From Pomacea canaliculata (Eukaryota > Mollusca > Gastropoda > Architaenioglossa > Ampullariidae), in contig NC_037602.1 of NCBI RefSeq assembly GCF_003073045.1, positions 1,550,001 to 1,614,000 on the forward strand: a DNA stretch of 64,000 bases, written 5' to 3'. The notes beneath the pieces were generated by a model. It was given only the letters and a program-made list of their open reading frames with translations. It was not told the DNA's origin and did not search any database. Made by a program: the position numbers and the translations under genes. This document shows, in pieces, positions 49,901 through 61,085 of this stretch. Each line of letters opens with the position of its first letter. Within the stretch, counting starts at the first letter, position 1.

Positions 49901-52900
49901 CAACCTGTTGGAGTAGTTAGATAATGCAGTTCTGTGTACACTGAGCACTGAATTATACACAAGTAATAAATATACTTATTTACTCACAAGTTAAAGACAA
50001 GCGAGTACACGGAACTGAAGCCAAAGGAAATTGTTAATCATGATAAACATATGCAAATCATCTAAAGGATAAACTTGAACACAGGGGTGGGAAGGAGGGG
50101 GATCTCCCTCCCCACGCACACACCGTATCTGACAGGAAACACTTTTACTTGCAGCTGACGACAGCACACCTTTGAAGAAAGGCAGTCACACCTTCGACTT
50201 CCGGTTCCATGTTCCCGCCCACGCCCCCAGCTCCTTCAGCGGCTCGCAGGGTCACGTGCGCTACAGTCTGCGCGCAGCCGTGGAGAGGACGTGGAAAACG
50301 GAAGTCAACAAGCGTGACGTCACAGTCGTCTCTCACCTTGACCTCAACACTGTTCCGGCTGCAAAGGTATCACTTCCGCTTGAGAACTGACACACTGCAC
50401 GCACAGACACGCACGTACGCACGCACTGACAGCATAATGCCCTCCCCCTGACACACAGACACACGCATGGAGGGGGAGAGAGAGGTAAAGAGGCTTGGTG
50501 TGTGTGTGATGTGTGTGTGATATGTGTGTGATATGTGTGTGATGTGTGTGATGTGCGTGTGATGTGTGATGTGTGTGATGTGCGTGTGATGTGTGTGTGA
50601 TATGTGTGTGTGATATGTGTGTGATGTGTGTGATGTGTATGTGATGTGTGTGCGCGCGTGTGATGTGTGTGATGTGCGTGTGATGTGCGTGTGATGTGCG
50701 TGTGATGTGTGTGTGATGTGTGTGTGATGTGTGTGTGATATGTGTGTGTGATGTGTGTGATGTGTATGTGATGTGTGTGTGCGCGTGTGATGTGTGTGAT
50801 GTGCGTGTGATGTGCGTGTGATGTGTGTGTGTGATGTGTGTGCGTGTGATGTGTGTGATGTGTGTGTGTGTATGGTGAGGGGAGATAATTGTGTGTAGTG
50901 AAAGCGTGTAGCTCTGTAGCAACACTGGAGTCGCTGCCCCTGTTGTACACCTTGGCATCGCTCTACAGTCACCATCGCCAAGTCGGTGGCTAGAAGATCG
51001 TAAAAAGCAACATTTTTAGGCTGTTTATTTTTTTCTGACACATTTGAGTTTTTTGTCCTCATTTTGTTGGCTGTGGCTGAGTCTTTAGTGCTGACTGTGC
51101 AAGACATCATCAGTCAATGAATCTCCCAACCCAATAATCAATCAGTCAAGCTATTTTTATTTATTGTTGCTGTTCTTGATGTTTACATCTTCATGTAAGA
51201 CCGTGCTCTAACTTCACTTGCAGACTGCGGTGTTCGTGTCGGACACCTTGAAGCTGTCTTCCTTCTTGTTTCCCTCCGGCGAGTGCGCCGCCACCATGGA
51301 GGTGAGCAAGAAAGGCTTCACGCCAGGGGAGGCCATCCCCGTTGATCTGAGTATTGATAATCGAACTCACCACGAGCTGTACAAGGTCAAGCTGCTTCTC
51401 CGAATGGTGAGAAAACACACCGACACCAAACACCACTGCCACCACCACCACCACAACAACTACAGCCTAATACAGAGCATTTGCTCCGTAGTGCAGGCTG
51501 AGTAGGTTTACGGTCACGTGATCAGGTAGACAAACGAGAAGGATGAGGAGTAGATGTACATTATGTCAGCACTAAAGAAGTAGTAGTAGCAGTTTGTTTT
51601 ATTTGAGGGTTTACTGTAAAGCTCCAGTGTAAAGCTTACACCAGTAAGTTGATTCACGTGAACACGGGGAGATAATTTGGGTTTGCTAGTTCTTGAAAAA
51701 TCTTGACCAAGAGTTAATTTTGTTAATGAGCTTAGAGACAGAACATGAAGTCCGAGTGCTGAGCTACAGCATTCCGAGTCTGTGACTCCCAGTCTTGTAA
51801 CAGCTTGTCGTTCTTCACTGGCGACCAACCCTGACCCCAGGTCTCCATCACCTGACCCCAGGTCTCCATCACCTGACCCCAGGTCTCCATCACCTGACCC
51901 CAGGTCTCCATCACCTGACCCCAGGTCCCCATCACCTGACCCCGGCTGTTTGTTGTTGTGTCACACAGATCACACAGTACCGGGCGTATGGCGACAAGTT
52001 CAACGGGCAGGTGGTGCTGGCCAAGTCTCGTCTCGGCAAGATCCCGGCAGGACGCAGCTTCCAGGGCTGTGACCGCAGTCTGCGAGTTCCTCTCTGCCCG
52101 CCCTCCAGGTTGCCCGGATGTAACCTCATCAGCGTGTGCTACCAGTTAGAGGTATGGCCACACTCCTTTTAGTTGACTGCCTTCAATGTTGAATATTTTA
52201 TTTTGGCATTGGAGAGAAGTAGTTGTTCTGTGTAAGAAAACCATCATGTGATATGTTTTTATGTATAATTTTTAAAACCTGTGATCACACTGTGGTCTTC
52301 TCTCGTCTTTGACATCTTTGCTCCTCGTCTAGTGCTCTAGTCACCTTTAGGTGCGATCATGCGCAAGTCTTGACATTGAGAAATTGCAATCACACTTCAC
52401 TGACGACCTTCCAGCTGAAGATCCGGCCAGCCATGCTGACACTCAAGCGACTGCGCCTGTCGTCAGAGATCATCGTCGGCACCATCGCCGTGGACAGGTC
52501 GCTGCAGACAGACAGGCCCCCCGACTACTGGACCAGCCCACGTGAGTACTTGACGATTTTACGACCTTTCATCGCCACCCCCGTGCGTTTTCTTTACGAT
52601 AACATCGTCGTATTTCATCGCGAGGATACAGCTGATGACGTCTGCACCTAACGATTTATGATGTGAAGCTCTTCTGTCAGGAAGGTTCCAGTGATGAGTT
52701 TGACAGCTGCGCACTTCTGTTTCACGAAATCGTGCTCGAGTCTTCAAGTATAAGAGTTTTTGTACTTCAGCTTTTTATCCGTAGTCCTTAAACGGGTAGA
52801 CGACGATGCAGTAATCGTGAATTTCTTTGTCTAGCGCCGAGCTACGAGGAGGTCATTGCAAGCGACAGAGTCCGGTCAGCCTCGCTTCGATCTCTGGATG

Positions 52901-53247
52901 GTGTGACCATCCCCCCAGCGCCACCAGCAATAACGATAACACCAACATCACCGACATCACCAACAACGCCGTCGGCGCCAGGCTCAAACGACATGGACGA
53001 CACGACGACGACGACGGAGTGCCCCGCCCCTGCACCAGAATCCGTGTCCACGTCATCACCGGCAGGCCACGCACGCGCCTTCCGCAAGAGCATGTCCACG
53101 TGGGCAGAGACGTCACGTCCTCTCAAGAACGACAACCTTCGCCTGACCGTCCTCAAGACCCGCCTGTCGGATGACTTCCCCTTTCACCTGCGGCCCCGCG
53201 CCAACACCGAAGGGACGCTGGACACCTGTCGGACACCAGGAAGATGA
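46955..53247 (+). CDS. Alpha-arrestin (arrestin domain-containing protein), copy B, 7 exons, complete
   Basis: Exons: 46955-47072, 48955-49113, 50155-50366, 51224-51406, 51969-52151, 52415-52541, 52835-53247. Total 1395 nt, 464 aa. The N-domain begins MGKLKTFEIFVDNQDG and continues through HTFDFRFHVPAHAPSSF and GHVRYSLRAAVERTW to HLDLNTVPAAK; the C-domain contains KKGFTPGEAIPVDLSIDN and EIIVGTIAV. Two PPxY motifs are present, PPDY (320-323) and PPSY followed by EE (328-331), which are expected ligands for NEDD4-family WW domains. The last exon encodes a long Ser/Thr/Pro-rich, probably disordered tail with no acidic aromatic end like copy A. Exon phases match copy A at every junction, and coding exons 1, 4 and 5 are 118, 183 and 183 nt in both. 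Exon 2 has a second in-frame acceptor 21 nt upstream (AG at 48932-48933), which would add seven residues; the shorter form aligns better with copy A. Role is by family: ubiquitin-ligase adaptor in membrane-protein trafficking. Confidence 0.95.
47073..48954 (+). other. Arrestin B intron 1
   Basis: A 1.9-kb intron with consensus donor GTAAGT. It contains AT-rich and low-complexity sequence only. Two in-frame acceptors occur at its 3' end (AG at 48932-48933 and 48953-48954). Confidence 0.75.
49114..50154 (+). other. Arrestin B intron 2
   Basis: A 1.0-kb intron. It contains duplicated CATACACCATACTCCATCAT segments (49206-49275) and degenerate TGTGTACAAACATGTACT-type repeats (49560-49735). No coding sequence seen. 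Confidence 0.75.
50498..50871. repeat. Long TGTGTGATG minisatellite in arrestin B intron 3
   Basis: About 370 bases of TGTGTGATG, TGCGTGTGATG and TGTGTGTGATA units in irregular order, with two internal larger duplications around TGTGCGCGTGTG (50649 and 50777). The His/Thr-rich frames on the minus strand are artefacts of the repeat. Confidence 0.95.
51407..51968 (+). other. Arrestin B intron 4
   Basis: A 562-bp intron. A short CAC-rich run follows the donor, and a 21-bp tandem repeat fills its last 140 bases (51831-51943). Confidence 0.8.
51831..51943. repeat. 21-bp tandem repeat just upstream of arrestin B exon 5
   Basis: Unit CTGACCCCAGGTCTCCATCA plus C; CTGAC starts at 51831, 51852, 51873, 51894, 51915 and 51936. 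The last copy ends about 25 bases before the splice acceptor (AG at 51967-51968). Confidence 0.95.
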
Positions 53248-54945
53248 CTAGAGGACCGTCTGGGTGAAGCAGGGGACGCCACTCTCACAACTTCCACCAC
53301 CTCCATCGATTCGACTGACTCACTCTGAGGCTACCTGTCCATGGCAGGATCTGATACAAACGGTTCTTGAAAATCTGATCCTGGCTCAGCTTTCTGGCTG
53401 TCAGACCTTCCTGACCTACTGACAAATGTGTGACTATGACATGTCAGACATGTCAGCAAATGTCACACTGAGTGACATGTTGCAGATGGAGGTCTGGCTA
53501 AGGCAGCCAGTCAGCTTTAGCCGGTTGCTAAGAGTAACCTCAGGATGACAGTCACTGAAGTATCTCTAAACCAAAGGTCAGGAGGAAGTGCAGAAGTCAA
53601 GAGGTGAGAAGCTTTGTACCTGGCGACTCTTACTCACTCAGACGGTTTCCATGGTGCTCGAGACCTCACGACAGGGGGACTTCATGGTGAAATGTATTTA
53701 TGGTCTGTAGTCTGACTGTCAACAGGACAACAGTTGTAACACTGACCTCATCCTAATTGTAGCCATGACAATCCCTACAACACTCTTCCTATTACAAAGA
53801 TATCTCTTCAAACGATCAGTTACTTTGAGTATCTTATTTCTAGTCAGGTTCTGATAAGCTGCTCATCACCTCAGCATAGGGTGAGCTGTGTTGAGTTTAT
53901 CCAGCATGATCCTGGCTCTGCCATTTGTGTCAGAGACAATGAATTGCAGAACAGAACTTCATGTGTACATCACCGGGTGGATGTTATAGAAAGTTCTAGA
54001 AGCTCCAGGAGGATTCCGTACAACAAGCTTGCACTACTGATGATAGAGAAAGATAACTGGAGGCTGGTGTGAGTGGTACATGAGGCCAGAAAGGTTGTGA
54101 CCCCCCAATACAGCAAACTGTGTGACTTGCAGTCACGTGATGTCATGTGATCACTGCGCCGTTGACACCTGACACAGATCATCATTCATTCTCCTTCTGT
54201 CTGCAGACTACCATCCACCATTTACAATATATCTTGATAATCATCATGTACACTACTTGACAGACAGTTATGAGCTGTACATGTATGATTCTGTCTATAT
54301 ATATAATATTATTATATCTTTCATTTTCTGTGAGATTCCTGTATTGTCGTCAGACTCCAGCTCAGCCGAGAACAACTAGTGTTCGATGACTAAAGACATT
54401 TTGTTTCCATTGTAAGTGGAATGTGTGTCTACTTCAACTGTATAAACCTTTTCGTTAATATATCTTTAAATTATTTCTAGCTCCCTCTCTTGTAGAATTT
54501 GTAGTAAAAACCTTTTGTTCAACTTCAGGCGGGCAAAAGTTTTCTTTGATGGTTGTCTTGTTGAACATTCACATTCACACTCCACATTCACGTGAACACA
54601 CATCCCAAAGCTATTTTTAGACGCAGTTTTTTTTTTTCAATATTTTCTGTAAAAAAAAATTTCGATCTGTAGAATTAATGTCCATAACCTCTGTTATTGA
54701 GAGGAGTGGGAATGATACAAAGATAATAATCGGTATGTTGATAAACGGAGCACCTGTCAAACAGGTGTTGTCTGCCACCTGTAATGTCAGACATGTTAAC
54801 AACTGTAACGCTGGTGCTTGAAGGACAATCTGTAAAATTCTTCATTTGTTTTTAAATAGTATTTTTCAGTATCAGTGCAGATTAGTTTGCTTCTCCAGCC
54901 TCTTGTTTTGTTACATGTTAATAAAACTTGAAGCTTGGTTATTAT
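53248..54945 (+). other. Arrestin B 3' UTR (inferred)
   Basis: Sequence from the stop codon to the first canonical poly(A) signal at 54920. No coding sequence recognised. It includes T-rich stretches and ATTTA/TATTTAT-like elements near 53692. Confidence 0.55.
54920..54925 (+). terminator. Poly(A) signal AATAAA of arrestin B
   Basis: The first AATAAA I find after the arrestin B stop. A GT-rich stretch (GTGTTTGAGACAGTGTTGAT, about 54954-54973, then GTGTGGTG) follows, as expected for a downstream processing element. Confidence 0.6.
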
Positions 54946-56282
54946 TTGAAAAGGTGTTTGAGACAGTGTTGATGTGTGGTGAGAGAGACTGATTGTTATT
55001 ACATGTCAACATGTTGCTAAAGTTAGAATATTAACGACTGTTGGAGTCTGACTATAGCGGTGTGTCGACAATTACTTTGCAAGAAATGTTGTGATGATTG
55101 TGATGCACATCGGCCATCAGGCCCTCACCAGTTGTCCAGGTGATGACAGTCGTCGGGTTTCCCTTCTGTAGTTGTGCTTGGAGTAGAAGATACAAGTCTG
55201 TCGTTAACGATAGGTCAGGAGTGACATCACCACTAGATAAAAGAGTTCAAAGCTTAAAATTCTGGAGAGTTCGCAGGGAAATGGCAAATAGTTTTCTAGG
55301 GTTGTAAAAGTGTCAAATTGTCAACTTTGCAGGTGAAACTAAGGACGGACCGCACCCATCATTTGTTGAATTCTGTACAAACGTGTTTTAGTTTCCTTGC
55401 AGTCCCTTCCCTCATTGTTTCTCTGAACTTGTCTTCTTCTACATCCCAGCCAGACTACTCCGCTCTTAGTTTGATGACCAAACGCTCGCCATCCTTGTCT
55501 CCATGACAACCACATGGTCACCTGCTAGCTCTATATCACGTGATTAAACGGGTAGTTTGTGCTGGGTCAGGGTAGTCACATCCTAGGGGAGACCACCTAA
55601 CAAAATCAGGGGCCTGTCACCAGACAGAGTTCATTGAAAGGGTTAGTTGTATGAAAAAGTCACAGGACAGATAAGTTACAGAAACATAAAAAAGTCATAA
55701 AATGTTGACAGTTTGCCTATAAAATCTGAATAACTATTGGAATTTGGGGTATGCTCGACATTTACATGTTTCACATATTTGCCAACCCCGCAGCAACTGC
55801 CACCCTGAGGAGCTTGAAGTGTTGCATCCCCTCATCCCCTCATCCCCTCATCCCCTCATCCCCTCATCCCTGCATCCCCTCATCCCTGCATCCCTGCACA
55901 CTCGCATACAGATAATCAGCTCAGTAGCAAGGGAGAAGGGTTTTGTCACTGAGCACCTTGAAGAGCTGACTCAAATCTTTTCCACAAATATTTCAGAGAT
56001 AATGACTGTATGCCGAAGGTTCGAGAATAAATGTTGGTTTGTGGTTATCATCTACTAATTAACAGTCTAGTCTCACATTTAATTATTTTACTCAGCTTCA
56101 GTGACAGTGCTAAGGTGTTTGTGGTTTTCACTGCAAGATATAGGTTCTCGGTGAGCCACAAATTAATAAAAACAATGAAAACCTATATGAAAAATGCAGA
56201 CAGGTGAATATGGTAATTTTTGTGTAAGGTGAACATAATGTGTAAGTATGAATGATCTAGTACCGAGCCCTAAAAGCCCCTG
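54946..56282. other. Intergenic region
   Basis: No gene seen. Contains a CATCCCCT short repeat at 55825-55898. Confidence 0.5.
55825..55898. repeat. 8-bp CATCCCCT repeat
   Basis: Six exact CATCCCCT-type units, then variants with CATCCCTG. Low complexity. Confidence 0.85.
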
Positions 56283-56545
56283 GAAGCGGGTCGCCGAGTG
56301 GTTAGAGAAGTAGTGGTCAAACCGCCGGTTCGATACCCGTGTGACGCATCAAACTTTCCCCAGTCCATCTGTCTGTTAGAAATGGGTACCTGACTCCACA
56401 GACGATTGGGGGATGAGGCAAGCAAAGCGAGAGAGGAGGTGAGCACTGGTCCCGAGAAAAGTGGGGTCTCCAGCTCCTCCCCCTCACAGGGACCAAAAAA
56501 GGGTTTGTGGAAGATGTTTACCTTTTTTTCCTGAGTTTTTTTTTT
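56283..56545 (+). mobile_element. tRNA-derived SINE-like element
   Basis: The head GCGGGTCGCCGAGTGGTTAG has a box A-like sequence, and GGTTCGATACCCG (56327-56339) is a good box B. A unique body follows (AATGGGTACCTGACTCC, GGTGAGCACTGGTCCC, CTCCTCCCC) and the element fades into T/A-rich sequence. The body and lack of a clean acceptor-stem pairing argue for a SINE rather than a functional tRNA gene. Boundaries are approximate. Confidence 0.6.
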
Positions 56546-56640
56546 AACCTACGGACCAAAAGCCAAGGTTGGCTCTAAGGTGACACTGACCAGGGTGTGT
56601 CATGTGACACGTCGACTGTGACACGAGCCTCTCTCCACAT

Positions 56641-57776
56641 GCAGTATGGAGGACAGTAGATAAAGTATGGAGGACAGAATAAAGTATGGAGGACAGGAGA
56701 TAAAGTATGGAGGACAGAATAAAGTATGGAGGACAGGAGATAAAGTATGGAGGACAGTAGATAAAGTATGGAGGACAGTAGATAAAGTATGGAGGACAGA
56801 ATAAAGTATGGAGGACAGGAGATAAAGTATGGAGGACAGTAGATAAAGTATGGAGGACAGAATAAAGTATGGAGGACAGGAGATAAAGTATGGAGGACAG
56901 TAGATAAAGTATGGAGGACAGGAGATAAAGTATGGAGGACAGGAGATAAAGTATGGAGGACAGTAGATAAAGTATGGAGGACAGGAGATAAAGTATGGAG
57001 GACAGTAGATAAAGTATGGAGGACAGAATAAAGTATGGAGGACAGGAGATAAAGTATGGAGGAACAGTAGATAAAGTATGGAGGACAGGAGATAAAGTAT
57101 GGAGGACAGGAGATAAAGTATGGAGGACAGAATAAAGTATGGAGGACAGGAGATAAAGTATGGAGGACAGGAGATAAAGTATGGAGGACAGGAGATAAAG
57201 TATGGAGGACAGAATAAAGTATGGAGGACAGGAGATAAAGTATGGAGGACAGAATAAAGTATGGAGGACAGGAGATAAAGTATGGAGGACAGGAATAAAG
57301 TATGGAGGACAGGAGATAAAGTATGGAGGACAGAGATAAAGTATGGAGGACAGGAGATAAAGTATGGAGGACAGAATAAAGTATGGAGGACAGTAGATAA
57401 AGTATGGAGGACAGAGATAAAGTATGGAGGACAGGAGATAAAGTATGGAGGACAGTAGATAAAGTATGGAGGACAGAATAAAGTATGGAGGACAGTAGAT
57501 AAAGTATGGAGGACAGGAGATAAAGTATGGAGGACAGTAGATAAAGTATGGAGGACAGAGATAAAGTATGGAGGACAGGAGATAAAGTATGGAGGACAGT
57601 AGATAAAGTATGGAGGACAGGAGATAAAGTATGGAGGACAGAATAAAGTATGGAGGACAGGAGATAAAGTATGGAGGACAGAATAAAGTATGGAGGACAG
57701 AATAAAGTATGGAGGACAGAATAAAGTATGGAGGACAGAATAAAGTATGGAGGACAGAATAAAGTATGGAGGACAG
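56641..57776. repeat. 19-21 bp VNTR, about 55 units
   Basis: Every unit ends AAAGTATGGAGGACA. Four leaders alternate: GAAT (19 bp), GAGAT (20 bp), GGAGAT and GTAGAT (21 bp). One unit has an extra A (near 57062). The array ends with six consecutive 19-bp units. Two overlapping minus-strand frames of over 400 codons cross it, but they are repeat artefacts (LSSILY-type) with no other coding sign. Confidence 0.97.
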
Positions 57777-59644
57777 TAAAGACCAGCGATGATCTCTGCA
57801 AGCATCTCAACGGTGTTTCTGTCCTGCTGCCGCAGCCACTGCTGCTGGTCTGTACGTCAGTCGTCACCACGCCAGTCACCACCACACAATCACGTGACCG
57901 TCTGCACGTGCATGCGGGTACTTTGGAGAAATGAAGGACTTCTTTATCCGGCGGTTGGCACCATACCGAGTACACAGAAATACCTGTCTACCATACAGAG
58001 TGTGCGGTGACAGACTACTTATTATTATAATACTATACACATAATATTATTAACCCCACCCCACTATAATATTATACATATACTATATACCTACTATTAC
58101 TAACCCTACCCTCTGGCCACCATACAGATACAGAGTGTGCGGTGACAGACTACGCAAGGACAGCCGGTGTGGCATGCTGGGTATGCGTTGCAGACACCCG
58201 TCTGTATACTGGGCCAGTTCTATGTCGGGTGGTCTTTATGGCTGTTGATGACCTGATGTTGACTGACATCCAACTCCTCTCCAACACTGGCTTGCTCACA
58301 GATTCCCTACAGTACAGTGTGTCTGTCTGCGTGCATTCGTGTTGTGCGTGGTTTCCCTGCATGTATGTGTATGTGTGTGTGTGTCTGTGTGTGTGTGTGG
58401 TACTACAACAAGCTGATTGCTCCATCCAACTGTCTGTGTAGGTGACTTGGGGTGATGTGTGACCGGGGGACTGCTGCAAGCAGAGCCAGGTGTGTGTGAC
58501 AACAAGACTGAGAACTTCACAGGTGCACAGGTTGTCAAAAGTTAAAATCCAAGGGTCATCCCACCTAATGTCGTATACACATAAACACACTTGTAAAAGT
58601 GCAGATATCAATCTCGGTCCCCCCCTCCCCCCCCCACACACACACCTGAATGTTGTGTAAACAGTGAACAGATTTGTGTACAACACGAACATCCCGCCGG
58701 CGGTGAGTGAGGGGCGCAGTGTACACACCGCAAACTGAGGACAGTTATCAGGTGAGCACATCGTCTGGAGATTATTTTTAACAGCAACTTGAAGGTCTGT
58801 TTGCAGGACACTTGAACCCACACAACAGCCTCACCAATGACACAACAGTCCGTGTCATTCACCTGCTGACGGCGAGGAGCGAGCATCAGCATCGACACGT
58901 GTGGAGTCATCTACTGCTTCATCATCGTTGCTAGTCTAGTGACTTGTCTAGGTTATCTACTGACTACATCATCGCCGCCAGTCCAGCCACCAGTGGTCCC
59001 ACCAACCACTCACCACCACTCGCCTGGCCCCAGCCACCTGCACATGGACATGGTACGTCTGGCTCTCAGTCTACGTGTCCTTCTTTCTTTGTTTCATACT
59101 TTCTTTCTGTTGGTGATTCTGTTTGTTTATCTCCGCGTTTCATGTGTGGATTATTGATTCATTATTTGTTTTGTATTCCTAGCTGACCTACTCTTAACTT
59201 ATCTTCGTGATATCACCGGCTACAGCGAGTGTAGTGTGTGTGTTCATTGCTGTGAAGTGTCGCTGTTGGTTGTTGTGTACACCTGCGCTGTGTGGTGTTG
59301 TACAACGCTTTGATGACATGAGTGACGCCCTCTGGCGGGAAACATAAGCATGCAAGAGTATACCATGCTCAGTGCTCACAACGATCCCAAGTGTTTGGAG
59401 CACACACTCACACACTCGCACACACACACAAACACACACACATGTACATAAAAATTAAAGAAATGTAGGTGGCCGAGTTACTAAGGTGGCAGGCTGACGG
59501 AGATAAGAAGATGGGTAGAGACGAGATAAGAAGTGTTTGCACACACCGTGTAAACATACAGCCGAGTCTTTATTACCAACAAGTACCCGTCCTTCGTGCA
59601 TCACTGGGAGTAGATAATGACAGAGTGAGTAGCTCCAGCAGGCT
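57777..59644. other. Intergenic region
   Basis: No gene recognised. A 26-bp stretch around GAGTGTGCGGTGACAGACTA is duplicated at about 57995 and 58131, separated by TATAATATTAT-rich sequence. A GT-rich run lies at 58361-58400, and a C-run with CA repeat at 58620-58645. Confidence 0.5.
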
Positions 59645-59996
59645 GCACAGACACACTGCACAGACACACTGCACAGACACACTCCACAGACACACTGCAC
59701 AGACACACTCCACAGACACACTCCACAGACACACTCCACAGACACACTCCACATACACACTCCACATACACACTCCACAGACACACTCCACAGACACACT
59801 CCACAGACACACTCCACAGACACACTCCACAGACACACTCCAGACACACTCCACATACACACTCCACAGACACACTCCACAGACACACTCCACAGACACA
59901 CTGCACAGACACACTCCACAGACACACTCCACAGACACACTCCACAGACACACTCCACAGACACACTCCACAGACACACTCCACAGACACACTCCA
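59645..59996. repeat. 13-bp CACAGACACACTC minisatellite, about 27 copies
   Basis: Units differ in the last base (CTC or CTG) and in CAGACA/CATACA. One unit lacks three bases (near 59842). The 13-bp period keeps all frames open as 39-bp cycles; not coding. Confidence 0.95.
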
Positions 59997-61085
59997 TGTT
60001 TACACCCGACACTCCCAGTGCCGACAGGTAAACATTTCTTGTTTGTTATATGCCGCACACAGAACCCGGGAAAACCACGGAGAAAATTGTTTATTCATCA
60101 TCAACAATTCGGCGCACGTGCAATGATTTCACACTAAGTGGATAAGAGGTGGTGTGTTCACATCCTGACAGGGAGATGGTTTGGGGAACAAGTCTTTAAA
60201 ATTGTTTTGCTTCTAGACTTTTACACTGACGTGGGTTGCTTTACCTTAAAATGTTTTGCTACCCGGCATCGCAGTCTCACAGAGTGGAGCGAAATGGTGG
60301 GAGTAGTGACACAGTGTGACACAGTGGTCGTCAGGACATTGCTCTCAGACCTCAAGAACAAGAACGAGACATGGACGACATACGAGGGACAGGAAGACAA
60401 ACAAACAAACATGAACGATGAAGAATAACAGACAAATACAGAAAATGTAAAGAGGACCAAAGTAACAAGACTGAGAGTATCCGGGTTTTACAAAGGGAAG
60501 ACGAGCAGGGAAGCAGCAATCAGAGGACAAGGGGTGGATGGGAGGGTGTGACACAGGCCGAGCGTGGTGGGGACTGTGGGTAGGATTTCAATAGTGAGTA
60601 GGTGGCGGAGATAGAAGGGGAGAGAGTTCCATTGTTTCCCTGCGCAATAACTAAAAATCTTGTGACCCCATGCCGTTGCCACAGAAACCTCTTCATTTGC
60701 TTCTGTTAAAAGAGATAATTTGATAGCAGCAGGAGCAGACGAACATTCCGTGTTATCTCACCCTCGACTAGAATGAGCGTGGTAAACATTTACAAACATT
60801 TCCGCCATTTTATGGCGGCTGTAAAAAACATAAAGCATGACTTGTGACAAGGGGTGTGGATACCCAGCCTACAGACTCTGTACTGGGGTATGCAGTGGGG
60901 CAGACACTGGCGAGGACTGCTGTTGCTATGGAAGTGAGTAGAGTGTAGTGCATAACATCATCCAGAGAGATAGAAAGATGTGAAGACCTAGTTTAAACTT
61001 TCTTACAAGACATTTTACAAGGTTGTGCTGCTGTTGTCTTGGAGATCCTCATCTTTTTTTTCTTTGTTCATTGTTTCTCCAGGAA
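59997..61085. other. Upstream region of the DUF885 gene
   Basis: No coding sequence recognised before the signal-peptide exon. A T-rich tract (61051-61072) precedes the exon, so part of it may be an intron after an untranslated first exon. Confidence 0.4.

Noticed and set aside
50333..51110. Three minus-strand frames of His/Thr-rich protein
   Set aside because: They lie over the TGTGTGATG minisatellite, in three frames at once, inside an arrestin intron.
51218..51505. Arrestin B exon 4 extended through its donor to a stop at 51505
   Set aside because: Exon 5 joins in phase at the 51406 donor, exactly as in copy A; the extension is His-rich microsatellite sequence.
56283..56352. Functional tRNA gene
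   Set aside because: Box B is good, but box A is imperfect, acceptor-stem pairing is not clear, and the sequence continues into a SINE-like body.
56641..57776. CRISPR array
   Set aside because: Direct tandem repeats without unique spacers, in an animal genome.
56575..57975. 466- and 401-codon open frames on the minus strand
   Set aside because: They run through the 19-21 bp VNTR, and both encode the same short LSSILY/CPPYFI-like cycle in different frames. The repeat simply lacks stops in these frames.
59455..60137. Long frames on both strands over the CACAGACACACTC repeat
   Set aside because: A 13-bp repeat without stops keeps frames open on both strands; low complexity.
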